Positions 26,395 to 33,251 of a DNA stretch of 33,251 bases are shown here, piece by piece (position 1 is the first letter of the stretch; each line of letters opens with the position of its first letter). The notes below the pieces were generated by a model. The model ran no database searches and was not told the DNA's origin. It saw only the letters and a list, made by a program, of their open reading frames with translations. Source of the DNA: Acidiferrobacterales bacterium (GTDB lineage: Bacteria; Pseudomonadota; Gammaproteobacteria; Arenicellales; Poriferihabitantaceae); contig JAHQWE010000076.1 of assembly GCA_019633985.1 (NCBI GenBank), positions 1-33,251 of the forward strand. The letters are read 5' to 3'. The position numbers and the translations under genes are program-made.

Positions 26395-26601
26395 ATTTAG
26401 TTTTTATTCTTAACCAGACGTTTTGCTGCTGAATCTCGGATTGCCCATGATCAGATGGCAGTAGCGTCAAGGTTAATACTAGCCTGCTAACGATGAAACT
26501 TACTATTGAATAGATGAATTAGAACTGAATGCAACGTGTTGCACTGAGTCTCATAGGTTTACTTGGTCTGCGCCGATATTTCTCTCCGTGTTGATATATC
26601 A

Positions 26602-26630
26602 TTGACGACTGAAAAAATTAACTCTATTAT
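26602..26630 (+). promoter_or_regulatory. Strong sigma-70-like promoter for the tartrate/malate dehydrogenase gene
   Basis: TTGACG (26602-26607, five of six) is followed by a 17-base spacer and TATTAT (26625-26630, five of six). Transcription would start near 26637, at the ATG at 26638, and there is no Shine-Dalgarno sequence in the 7 bases between. The remaining part of the 243-base gap after degV (26395-26601) shows no coding frame. Confidence 0.65.
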
Positions 26631-26637
26631 TTAGTCG

Positions 26638-27705
26638 ATGATGAAGAAGTATAAGATTGCCGCGATTCCAGCGGATGGAGTCGGTGTAGAAGTAATTGAC
26701 GCAGGTCTTGAAGTACTGCACGCCATAGAAAAGAGGGATGGACGCTTTGAGTGCGAAGTAGAGAAGTTTAATTGGGGTTCGCAGCTTTATCGACAAACTG
26801 GAGAGATGATGCCCACGGATGGGGTGCAGCAGTTACGATCCTTTGACGCGATCTTGTTTGGCGCGGTTGGTGCTCCAGATATTGCGGATCATATTACGCT
26901 ATGGGGGTTGCGATTAGCGATCTGTCAAACATTAGATCAATACGCCAATGTACGACCTACGCGAATATTGCCTGGCATACAGAGCCCGTTACGCAATGTC
27001 GATGGCAATATGCTCGACTGGGTGATTTTGCGAGAAAACTCGGAGGGGGAATATTCGGGCCAGGGCGGAAGAACGCACAAAGGGCTCCCAGAAGAGCTGG
27101 CGACAGAAGTGTCGATATTTACACGAGCAGGAATAACGAGAATTATGCGCTATGGATTTGAGCTCGCCCAATCACGACCAAGAAAATTATTGACCGTAGT
27201 CACTAAATCCAATGCCCAGCGCCACGGTATGGTGTTGTGGGATGAAATAGCGGCAGAGGTCGCGGAAGAATATCCCGATGTGACCTGGGACAAGATGTTG
27301 GTGGACGCAATGACGGTGAGAATGACTTTAGATCCCGCATCCCTCGACACCATCGTTGCCACGAATCTGCACGCCGATATATTGTCTGATCTCGCCGCTG
27401 CATTGGCAGGATCAATCGGAATAGCGCCGACCGCAAATATTAACCCTCAACGTGCGTTCCCCTCGATGTTTGAACCGATTCATGGTTCTGCATTCGATAT
27501 TACTGGCAAAGGGGTAGCGAACCCAACAGGCACATTTTGGAGTATCGTAATGATGCTGGCACATCTGGGAGAGCAGGAGGCCAGTGAACGACTCATGTCT
27601 GCGATTGAGCACATGACAGCGCAACCAGGTTGTCGTACTCCGGATTTGGGCGGCTCTGCAAACACCGCTGATGTGACTAAGGCTGTTGTGGACGCGTTGC
27701 GCTAA
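26638..27705 (+). CDS. Tartrate dehydrogenase / D-malate dehydrogenase family (beta-decarboxylating)
   Basis: A 355-residue isocitrate/isopropylmalate-type dehydrogenase. The N-terminal IPADGVGVEVIDAG is the family start. Tyr139 (NSEGEYSG) and Lys190 (VVTKSNAQRHG) are the catalytic pair; Asp223, Asp247 and Asp251 (LVDAMT, NLHADILSDL) bind the divalent metal. The LWGLRLAICQTLDQYANVRP segment and the FGAVGAPDIADHITLWG loop match tartrate dehydrogenase/decarboxylase (TtuC) and D-malate dehydrogenase (DmlA) and not LeuB. It oxidises a 2-hydroxy diacid with NAD, giving an oxo acid and often carbon dioxide. It has its own promoter, and no LysR regulator is beside it. Exact substrate uncertain. Confidence 0.9.
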   Translation: MMKKYKIAAIPADGVGVEVIDAGLEVLHAIEKRDGRFECEVEKFNWGSQLYRQTGEMMPTDGVQQLRSFDAILFGAVGAPDIADHITLWGLRLAICQTLDQYANVRPTRILPGIQSPLRNVDGNMLDWVILRENSEGEYSGQGGRTHKGLPEELATEVSIFTRAGITRIMRYGFELAQSRPRKLLTVVTKSNAQRHGMVLWDEIAAEVAEEYPDVTWDKMLVDAMTVRMTLDPASLDTIVATNLHADILSDLAAALAGSIGIAPTANINPQRAFPSMFEPIHGSAFDITGKGVANPTGTFWSIVMMLAHLGEQEASERLMSAIEHMTAQPGCRTPDLGGSANTADVTKAVVDALR

Positions 27706-27969
27706 TCATCTTGCTCAGAAAGACATATAGGTAAATGTTAGTAAGACAAATCGACAGCCTGCGCTGCATGAAACTAAATGGATAACGTGTCTGATATCGG
27801 CTTGAATTCCTGAAGAGTGATTTTACTGTGTGAAGAGTATGTAACGAGCAAACTGCAACAGGTTCATTGATCTCTAATCTGGTAGCGCGTATATTTTGTA
27901 ACGATAAAAAGAGCCAATTTGCGCGAGATATGCTTTTGGCGAGATTCAACACCACTTGGAGAGAGACTT

Positions 27970-28272
27970 ATGTGCCAGATTTTTGCCGGGCAAGATCCGC
28001 AAAATTATGCGTTTGAGACGCGCTCTGTTCGATTAATGGGGCATTCAACAAGCATCCGACTTGAGTCAAGATTTTGGGACGTGCTAGAAGAAATCTGTGT
28101 GCAGCAGGATATGACGATGGCCAGATTCCTTTCTAAACTACATGAAGAAGCCGAAGCTATTCACGGAGAAATCAGTAACTTTGCTTCCTTGCTTCGATGC
28201 TGCTGCCTGAACTTTTTGGATCCTGAGTTCGACCGAGAACGTTTGCTGGAAGAAGCTACCGAAGCAGCCTGA
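27970..28272 (+). CDS. Ribbon-helix-helix domain protein
   Basis: A 100-residue protein of the small family that opens MCQ/MCE and has a ribbon-helix-helix domain at about 24-62 (STSIRLESRFWDVLEEICVQ, then QDMTMARFLSKLHEEA), followed by a short helical end with a cysteine cluster (LLRCCCLNF). RHH domains bind DNA as dimers through the N-terminal strand; members here have no known target. The start is the ATG at 27970, with GGAGAG 5 bases before it; an upstream TTG frame adds 17 residues but lacks a binding site. The flanking gaps (27706-27969 and 28273-28650) contain no clear genes. Confidence 0.75.
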   Translation: MCQIFAGQDPQNYAFETRSVRLMGHSTSIRLESRFWDVLEEICVQQDMTMARFLSKLHEEAEAIHGEISNFASLLRCCCLNFLDPEFDRERLLEEATEAA

Positions 28273-28650
28273 TCTTGCATGCTGTTATGCGGGGAATGTT
28301 TCCTGAGTAAGAAATTCCTTAATTTTGGATTGTGCCTTTTGTAGTAGCATACTAATACCACCTCTGATAGTCGCCTAGTTAATATCATTTGTCACTCCGC
28401 TTTAGAGCGGTAAGACGATCTGGATGAGGAGGCTTATTTGCGTTTGAACACAGTCGGGCAATTTGCGAGATTTTCGGTTGACAGTGCGACATTTCGCAGA
28501 CTTTCAGTAGGGCCTGTCTCTTTTGAATGTGGGGCAATGAGGCTTAAGCGAGTTACATGCTACGCCTCAACACGTTGTCTGCGGTTCTGCAATGATTTTC
28601 ACTCGGTACTAGAGTCTACCGAATTCAAATCGAATCTAAGGAGTATTTGA
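28273..28650. other. Gap before the VOC gene with a hairpin and a doubtful small frame
   Basis: This stretch of 378 bases holds a perfect 5-base hairpin (CCGCT, loop TTAG, AGCGG; 28397-28410), followed by a strong ribosome binding site AGGAGG at 28427-28432 placed 5 bases before a TTG. A 70-codon frame starts there and its TGA is directly followed by the ATG of the VOC gene. The product is rich in Arg, Ser and Cys and unlike any family I know, so I do not call it a gene. The VOC gene has its own good site, AAGGAG. Confidence 0.4.
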
Positions 28651-29046
28651 ATGGCGAAAGCAATACACACCATGATTCGAGTGCTAGACGAGGAGCGCTC
28701 AGTTAACTTCTACGGCAACGCCTTTGGATTGAAGGTGGCGGATCGATTCCCCTTTGACGGATTCACTTTGGTGTATTTAAGAAATCCAGAGAACGATTTC
28801 GAGGTGGAGCTCACAATCAATCATGATCAATCCGAACCATATACTCATGGCGATGGATATGGACATCTTGCAGTTTGTGTGGACGATGTTGAAAAAGAGC
28901 ATGCCAGAGTTGATGCCGAGGGACTCAATCCCACGCCGGTGAAAGAATTTCACCGAGAAGGCGAATTGATGGCAAAGTTTTTCTTTCTGCAGGATCCAGA
29001 CGGTTACAAAATAGAAGTATTACAAAACCACGGACGCTACAAATAA
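28651..29046 (+). CDS. VOC-superfamily protein, glyoxalase I-like
   Basis: A 131-residue glyoxalase-fold metalloprotein. The four metal ligands of glyoxalase I are at near-canonical places: His6 (AIHTMIRV), Glu53 (FEVELTIN), His72 (YGHLAVCV) and Glu122 (KIEVLQNH). The length and the YGNAFGLKVADRFPFDGFTL segment, also typical, fit lactoylglutathione lyase, which converts the methylglyoxal-glutathione hemithioacetal to lactoylglutathione. Given the redox neighbours, another VOC reaction (dioxygenase or epimerase) is possible. A good AAGGAG site lies before the ATG. The Tat-signal gene follows after 53 bases. Confidence 0.86.
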   Translation: MAKAIHTMIRVLDEERSVNFYGNAFGLKVADRFPFDGFTLVYLRNPENDFEVELTINHDQSEPYTHGDGYGHLAVCVDDVEKEHARVDAEGLNPTPVKEFHREGELMAKFFFLQDPDGYKIEVLQNHGRYK

Positions 29047-29099
29047 CGCTCGATAAACAAAGCAAGAGCCATATTTAAAATTATTACCTAGGGCAAAAA

Positions 29100-29648
29100 A
29101 TGAAAAATCAAACACCTCCGAATATTCATCGACGTAAATTTTTAAAAACTGGTAGTTCTACTCTCATTGTCCTCACTGTGGCGCCTGGTGGGGTGATTTT
29201 GGGCGGGAACAATGCCTGGGCAATGACGGCTACGAATTTGCAGGCAGAAACGTTTGCTACTTTAGTTCAAACGTGTCGAGACATTTATCCCCATGATCAC
29301 CTCGCCGATAGTTACTATGCCAAGGTTGTCGAAGGGTTTGACAAATCCTCCGGAGAATCTGAAGAAGACAAAGCAATGTTTGAAGAAGGTGTGGCAAAGC
29401 TAGATAAAGCAGCAATGGAAGCGCATGGCGTGAGATATCGCAATGTGGGTTGGGAAATACAGCGAGTGAGTATTCTTCGCGATATGGAGGGCGATCCGTT
29501 TTTTCAGAAACTCCGCGGTGATCTGGTCACAGGAATCTATAACAATCCTGACGTTTGGGAAATCTTTGGATACGAAGGAGAGTCGGCTTCAAAAGGCGGC
29601 TACCTCAATCGCGGCTTCGATGATATTGACTGGTTGGATCAGGTGTAA
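29100..29648 (+). CDS. Tat-exported small subunit of a GMC dehydrogenase (gluconate 2-dehydrogenase subunit 3-like)
   Basis: A 182-residue protein with a twin-arginine signal: Arg11-Arg12 in HRRKFLK, a hydrophobic stretch at about 20-36 and a likely cleavage site after NNAWA near residue 41. The mature part is helical with a TCRDIYPHDHL segment and a GYEGESASKGGY end, both seen in subunit 3 of gluconate 2-dehydrogenase-type enzymes. This subunit accompanies the flavoprotein and carries it through the Tat system. The flavoprotein gene follows after 11 bases. No multiheme cytochrome c subunit gene lies downstream, unlike the classical three-subunit enzymes. Confidence 0.85.
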   Translation: MKNQTPPNIHRRKFLKTGSSTLIVLTVAPGGVILGGNNAWAMTATNLQAETFATLVQTCRDIYPHDHLADSYYAKVVEGFDKSSGESEEDKAMFEEGVAKLDKAAMEAHGVRYRNVGWEIQRVSILRDMEGDPFFQKLRGDLVTGIYNNPDVWEIFGYEGESASKGGYLNRGFDDIDWLDQV

Positions 29649-29659
29649 GGAGAATAAAA

Positions 29660-31231
29660 ATGAAAGCAAAATTTGATAAAAATGACGATAGCGTAGTCGT
29701 AGTCATCGGTTCAGGTGCAGGAGGCGGAACTCTGGGCGCTGAGCTGGCAATGAAAGGCGTTAAAACGGTGATTCTGGAAGCCGGATCCCGTCATGAGATC
29801 CCTTCTTTTCAAAACGATGAGTGGGGTTCGTTTGGCCAAATTTCCTGGTTAGATAAACGCACAACTTCAGGTACCTGGCGTGTTGCTAAAGACTTTGCCG
29901 GGCTACCTGCGTGGATTGTGAAAGGTGTTGGTGGATCTACCGTTCACTGGGCCGGTGCAAGTCTTCGCTTTCAGGAACACGAGTTCAAAGCGAAAACCAA
30001 TTATGGCGAGGTAGAAGGTGCAAATCTAATCGATTGGCCGATAGATCTCGCAGAGATGAGCCCGTGGTACGACATGGCAGAAGATCGTATGGGTGTGACC
30101 CGAACCAACGGCATTCCCGGATTACCTGGTAACAATAACTATAAAGTAATGAAAAAGGGCGCCGACCTCATGGGGTATAAAAATTGCCACACAGGTCGAA
30201 TGGCGATTAACTCCGAACCTCGGGATGGTCGCGGATCCTGTCAACAAATTGGTTTTTGCTTTCAGGGTTGTAAAACTGGCGCGAAGTGGAGCACGTTATA
30301 TGTCGAGATACCCAAAGGTGAGCAAACGGGTAATCTTGAAGTGCGTTCCGATTCCCAAGTGATAAAAATTAATCATGATGCAGATGGTAAAGCCAGCGGC
30401 GTGGTGTACGCGGATAAAGATGGGAACATGCACGAGCAGAAGGCAAGAGTGGTTTGTGTTGCAGGCAACTCGATTGAAAGCCCAAGACTGTTGCTCAATT
30501 CTGCATCAAATATGTTTCCGGACGGGTTGGCAAATTCATCCGGTCAGGTTGGTAAAAACTACATGCGCCACATGACCGCATCAGTCTATGCGTTGTTTGA
30601 TAAGCCAGTGCACATGTATCGTGGAACTACGATGGCTGGAATTATTACCGACGAGTCTCGGCATGATACTTCGAGAGGATTTGTCGGTGGCTATGAAATG
30701 GAAACGCTGTCTTTAGGAATACCATTTATGGCTGCATTTTTGGACCCTGGTTCCTGGGGTAGAGAGTTTGCATCTGCGATGGAGGGTTATGAAAACATGG
30801 CAGGTATGTGGATTGTGGGTGAAGATATGCCGCAGGAATCCAATGCGATCAGCCTACACGCCACAGAAAAAGATCAATATGGACAACCAGTTCCTAATGT
30901 GCATTTTGATGATCATCCAAATGATATTGCGATGCGAAATCACGCGTATCAGCAAGGGTCAGCGCTTTACGATCTGGTAGGGGCGACACGTACTTTACCT
31001 ACGCCACCATATCCGTCGACTCACAATCTGGGCACCAATCGGATGAGTAAGAATGCCGCAGATGGGGTGGTGAACAAATGGGGGCAGGCTCACGATATGT
31101 CGAACTTGTTCGTTTCCGATGGCAGCCAATTTACTACCGGCGCCTCGGAAAATCCGACTTTAACCATAGTAGCGCTAGCGCTACGGCAGGCCGACCACAT
31201 TGCCTCAGAAATGGCGGCGAAAAATTTGTAA
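29660..31231 (+). CDS. GMC-family FAD-dependent oxidoreductase
   Basis: A 523-residue large flavoprotein of the glucose-methanol-choline family. The FAD fold is VIGSGAGGGTLGAELA (Gly17, Gly19, Gly22) with the acidic residue ILEAGS (Glu40). A Cys-rich segment (GSCQQIGFCFQGCKTGAKWS) lies near residue 195, as in membrane gluconate and sorbitol dehydrogenases. The C-terminal domain has His455 (STHNLGTNR) and Asn498 (ENPTLTIVALALR), the catalytic pair. It has no signal of its own and is presumably carried by the Tat subunit. The substrate, a sugar, polyol or alcohol, is unknown. A ribosome binding site AAGGAG is clear. Confidence 0.92.
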   Translation: MKAKFDKNDDSVVVVIGSGAGGGTLGAELAMKGVKTVILEAGSRHEIPSFQNDEWGSFGQISWLDKRTTSGTWRVAKDFAGLPAWIVKGVGGSTVHWAGASLRFQEHEFKAKTNYGEVEGANLIDWPIDLAEMSPWYDMAEDRMGVTRTNGIPGLPGNNNYKVMKKGADLMGYKNCHTGRMAINSEPRDGRGSCQQIGFCFQGCKTGAKWSTLYVEIPKGEQTGNLEVRSDSQVIKINHDADGKASGVVYADKDGNMHEQKARVVCVAGNSIESPRLLLNSASNMFPDGLANSSGQVGKNYMRHMTASVYALFDKPVHMYRGTTMAGIITDESRHDTSRGFVGGYEMETLSLGIPFMAAFLDPGSWGREFASAMEGYENMAGMWIVGEDMPQESNAISLHATEKDQYGQPVPNVHFDDHPNDIAMRNHAYQQGSALYDLVGATRTLPTPPYPSTHNLGTNRMSKNAADGVVNKWGQAHDMSNLFVSDGSQFTTGASENPTLTIVALALRQADHIASEMAAKNL

Positions 31232-31294
31232 GTTCTTACGCAGTGGAATGAATCAGTAGTGTAAATCTCCTCGTGTCAATGAGAATTGAATCTT

Positions 31295-31344
31295 CGCGCC
31301 GCGTGCAGGCCTGTATGGATGTATGCGGCGTGTTAGATTTTTTT
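31295..31344 (+). terminator. Intrinsic terminator after the GMC gene
   Basis: A 13-base stem (31295-31307 with 31320-31332, core CGCCGC and GCGGCG, some G-T pairs), a 12-base loop, a 5-base spacer and seven Ts at 31338-31344. It ends the rightward VOC/Tat/GMC transcript. The T-run is also the sequence that encodes the Lys-Lys at the end of the convergent aminotransferase. Confidence 0.7.
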
Positions 31345-32664
31345 AAACAACTGCGCCCGATTGTCTAGAATCTGGTCAAAAGCATCGCAAAAATTCTCTG
31401 TATCCTTTCCGGAAATCGACAGCATTAAGGCGATGAAACCTCTCCTCGCGATATAGAATCCTGCTTCAAGCAGATCCAAAAATAGCAATTCAAGTATTCG
31501 GTCGTCACGATCTTTTAAACTTGACACATCAGAAATTGGTGTGCGAGTCGCGTGGATTCCGAGCAACGATCCGGTACCTGTAACTTGTATTTCCGCGTCA
31601 TGTTGTGCGCAGAGAGTGTTTAACTTCGAGCGCAGACGATCTCCAAGCTGATTGAGTGTCGCTAGGTTTTGTTCTGTCAATACAGTGCCCATCGCAGCAA
31701 CGCCGGCTGCCATTGTCAGGGTGTTATTGTTAAACGTGCCCGCATGGGGAATGGCATTCAAGCTACGGGGGTCATAAATAGACATTAACTCATCACTGCC
31801 TCCAAATGCGCCAAATGACATCCCACCGCCAATGTATTTTCCGAGTGTTGTCATATCTGGAGTGATGTTCATTACTTCCTGTGCTCCACCCTTCGCCAGT
31901 CTGGAGGTCATCACTTCATCGAAAATAAGTATCGCGTCACTCTCATCACAACCTGCTCTCAATGATGACAGGAACTCGTGTGTCCCTGGGATGCAGCCCG
32001 CAGAGCCTTGCATTGGTTCAACCAGAACGCACGCCAGATCTTTCGCATGTTGGTGGATGATTTGTCGTGCGCTTGCGGCATCATTGTAGGTTGCCAAGAG
32101 ATAATCAAATGGTGCGTTGATTGGTATTCCCCCATTACCAAAATACAGGAGACCGCCGTGATAGCCGCCATTAAAAACCAGAACCTTGTTTCTCTTGGTG
32201 TGAAATCTAGCGGTTGAGATCGCCATCAAATTTGCTTCTGTTCCCGAATTGGTAAACCGCACTTTCGAAATAGAAGGGAAGCGTTCACACACTAATTTGG
32301 CAAGGGCGATCTCATCAGGGTTATGACCACTGAGATTGATTCCTCTGTCGAGTGCACGATCAATCGCCTCGCGAATTACCGGGTTCGTATGGCCAAAAAG
32401 ACCAGCTGTGTATTCTCCCAATAAATTAATATAGTGATGTCCGTCTGCATCCGTCACTTTGCACCCGTCACCAGACACGATGCGAAGTGGATAGGGAGTG
32501 TGAAACAGAACAGTGCGCGTATTTCCTCCGGGCATATAGCGATGTGATTCAGCGAAAGCTTGCGCGGAGAGTGGGCGTTTACGCTGATATCGCTCTCGAG
32601 CATCAGAGAGCGCGCTATCTAATTCCGAATAGTGCAGGGTGTCTTGGGTAGCGGTTTTTGCCAT
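31333..32664 (-). CDS. Class III PLP-dependent aminotransferase, glutamate-1-semialdehyde aminomutase-like
   Basis: A 443-residue PLP enzyme related to HemL but distinct from it. Motifs include the RYMPGGNTRTVLFHTPYPLR start, PLP-phosphate NSGTEANLMAI, GGYHGG, the cofactor Asp249 (ILIFDEVMTSR) and the Schiff-base lysine Lys276 (TTLGKYIGGGMSFGAFGG). A second gene, hemL, already supplies the biosynthetic enzyme at 15276. Homologues of this kind are annotated as aspartate or omega-aminotransferases and mutases in catabolic or secondary clusters. Substrate unknown. It runs opposite to the GMC operon and is alone on its strand in this window, with no recognisable binding site before its ATG. Confidence 0.86.
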   Translation of the reverse strand: MAKTATQDTLHYSELDSALSDARERYQRKRPLSAQAFAESHRYMPGGNTRTVLFHTPYPLRIVSGDGCKVTDADGHHYINLLGEYTAGLFGHTNPVIREAIDRALDRGINLSGHNPDEIALAKLVCERFPSISKVRFTNSGTEANLMAISTARFHTKRNKVLVFNGGYHGGLLYFGNGGIPINAPFDYLLATYNDAASARQIIHQHAKDLACVLVEPMQGSAGCIPGTHEFLSSLRAGCDESDAILIFDEVMTSRLAKGGAQEVMNITPDMTTLGKYIGGGMSFGAFGGSDELMSIYDPRSLNAIPHAGTFNNNTLTMAAGVAAMGTVLTEQNLATLNQLGDRLRSKLNTLCAQHDAEIQVTGTGSLLGIHATRTPISDVSSLKDRDDRILELLFLDLLEAGFYIARRGFIALMLSISGKDTENFCDAFDQILDNRAQLFKKI

Positions 32665-33164
32665 GACTGGAAATGGGTGTGTCGATGATTCACGTTACTT
32701 GATTGCGCAACCCAATTCAATTCTTCTTACAGAATAAATTCAAGATCCGTGCCGGTGAGCGAAGTAACCGATTTGCCGGGTTACCCCATTGGCCTGTTGT
32801 CATCGAGTCGAACGTTGGGAGCCCTCTCGAATCACAAATCCTAAGATGTTACGTTTAACCTGGTTACTACCCTCAAAATATTTCCTGCTCCTAGATTCCT
32901 AACAATCCCTGATTCGGTTTACGAGACGCATTCAATTTGACTGTCGGTACTGCTACCATCCGCCGAAATATGAAGAGCCTCGTTGAGCCCCTGGCAATGC
33001 GATATTGAAACGCCCATACGACGATTCGATTAGGGTGTCTGCACTAAATAAGGTTTACTCTTCACTCAGTTATTTTAGTTAACTTGAAGGACAAGCTTCG
33101 TGGTAAAAACATTTTTCATTGAATTCCGAATCTCCCATGTTTTGGACATCGGCCAGGAGTCAAT
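32665..33164. other. Gap with gene remnant, before the final gene
   Basis: This stretch of 500 bases between two divergent genes has no intact gene. The one recognisable element is a short remnant at 32800-32898. The remainder (33000-33150) is AT-rich and probably holds the promoter of the last gene. Confidence 0.5.
32800..32898 (-). pseudogene. Possible acyl-CoA dehydrogenase C-terminal remnant
   Basis: Thirty-two codons on the minus strand, ending in TGA, read KYFEGSNQVKRNILGFVIRE before GSQRSTR. The core resembles the end of acyl-CoA dehydrogenases, where the pattern (I/F)-x-E-G-(T/S)-N-x-(I/V)-x-R-N-I is conserved. A TAG stop precedes it in frame at 32899-32901, and no further dehydrogenase sequence was found in the other two frames just upstream. 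I read this as the tail of a lost gene left behind by deletion. It lies 135 bases upstream of the aminotransferase on the same strand, so the two may once have been an operon. A chance match is not excluded. Confidence 0.45.
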
Positions 33165-33251
33165 ATGATTGCAGATGGTGAGGTGCTATACAATATTGCT
33201 GCAGGACTGGGATTTTTTGCCTATCTTCTGACCAACGTATTGTGGCTTCGC
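33165..33251 (+). CDS. N-terminus of a putative membrane protein (3' end outside window)
   Basis: Twenty-nine codons are visible before the window ends, with no stop. A good AGGAG site lies 5 bases before the ATG. The start MIADGEVLYN is followed by a strongly hydrophobic run (IAAGLGFFAYLLTNVLWL), which is probably the first transmembrane helix. The product cannot be named. Confidence 0.6.
   Translation, partial: MIADGEVLYNIAAGLGFFAYLLTNVLWLR

Noticed and set aside
1-33251. CRISPR arrays, tRNA or rRNA genes, insertion sequences, integrases
   Set aside because: Read for on both strands; no repeat-spacer series, no cloverleaf or rRNA sequence and no transposase or integrase motif was recognised.

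Overview
The window reads as chromosomal DNA of a gammaproteobacterium, probably marine or aquatic, of roughly balanced base composition by eye. The main support is the block rhlB (minus) / trxA-rho (plus), the arrangement known from Escherichia coli, together with a PrmB-type methyltransferase, MutM, a zinc-type L31 and a Lon C-terminus. No rRNA, tRNA, CRISPR array, insertion sequence or phage gene was seen. The genus cannot be read from the sequence.

Layout. Positions 1-16.6 kb are mostly housekeeping: the end of lon, a secreted CAP-domain protein, a DUF3465 protein, a HAD phosphatase, a lipoprotein peptidase-like alpha/beta hydrolase, a 2Fe-2S/FAD reductase, mutM with a BON-domain membrane protein, a DcaP-like porin, rhlB, trxA, rho, rpmE, a lipoprotein nuclease, prmB and hemL. 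Positions 16.6-33.2 kb are accessory and catabolic.

The most interesting part is 16.6-25.4 kb. A FadR-type GntR regulator and two short-chain dehydrogenases run leftward. A tightly packed operon runs rightward: DHDPS-family lyase, aldehyde dehydrogenase, DadA/PuuB-like FAD oxidase, MttB-family (COG5598) methyltransferase without pyrrolysine, and an enolase-superfamily enzyme of the proline-betaine epimerase / cis-3-hydroxyproline dehydratase type. Between the two arms lies a 21-bp inverted repeat (TTGTATAC, 5-bp spacer, GTATACAA), a likely GntR operator. The enzymes fit a route in which an N-methylated (hydroxy)proline-like compound is epimerised or dehydrated, demethylated by a corrinoid-type transferase, oxidised at the amine, deaminated to an oxo-acid semialdehyde and oxidised to a central metabolite such as 2-oxoglutarate. 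Using MttB for demethylation here would be unusual. The substrate is inferred, not shown.

Downstream come a DegV protein, a tartrate/D-malate dehydrogenase homologue with a near-consensus promoter that may give a leaderless mRNA, a ribbon-helix-helix protein, a glyoxalase-like VOC protein, a Tat-exported small subunit with its GMC flavoprotein partner, a class III aminotransferase related to HemL, a short remnant resembling an acyl-CoA dehydrogenase C-terminus, and the start of a membrane protein cut by the window edge.

Regulatory features include an intrinsic terminator between trxA and rho, a terminator after rpmE that lies inside the 5' end of the next reading frame, and a terminator after the GMC gene that overlaps the end of the convergent aminotransferase. 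Rho itself carries an unusual His/Asn/Arg-rich N-terminal extension.
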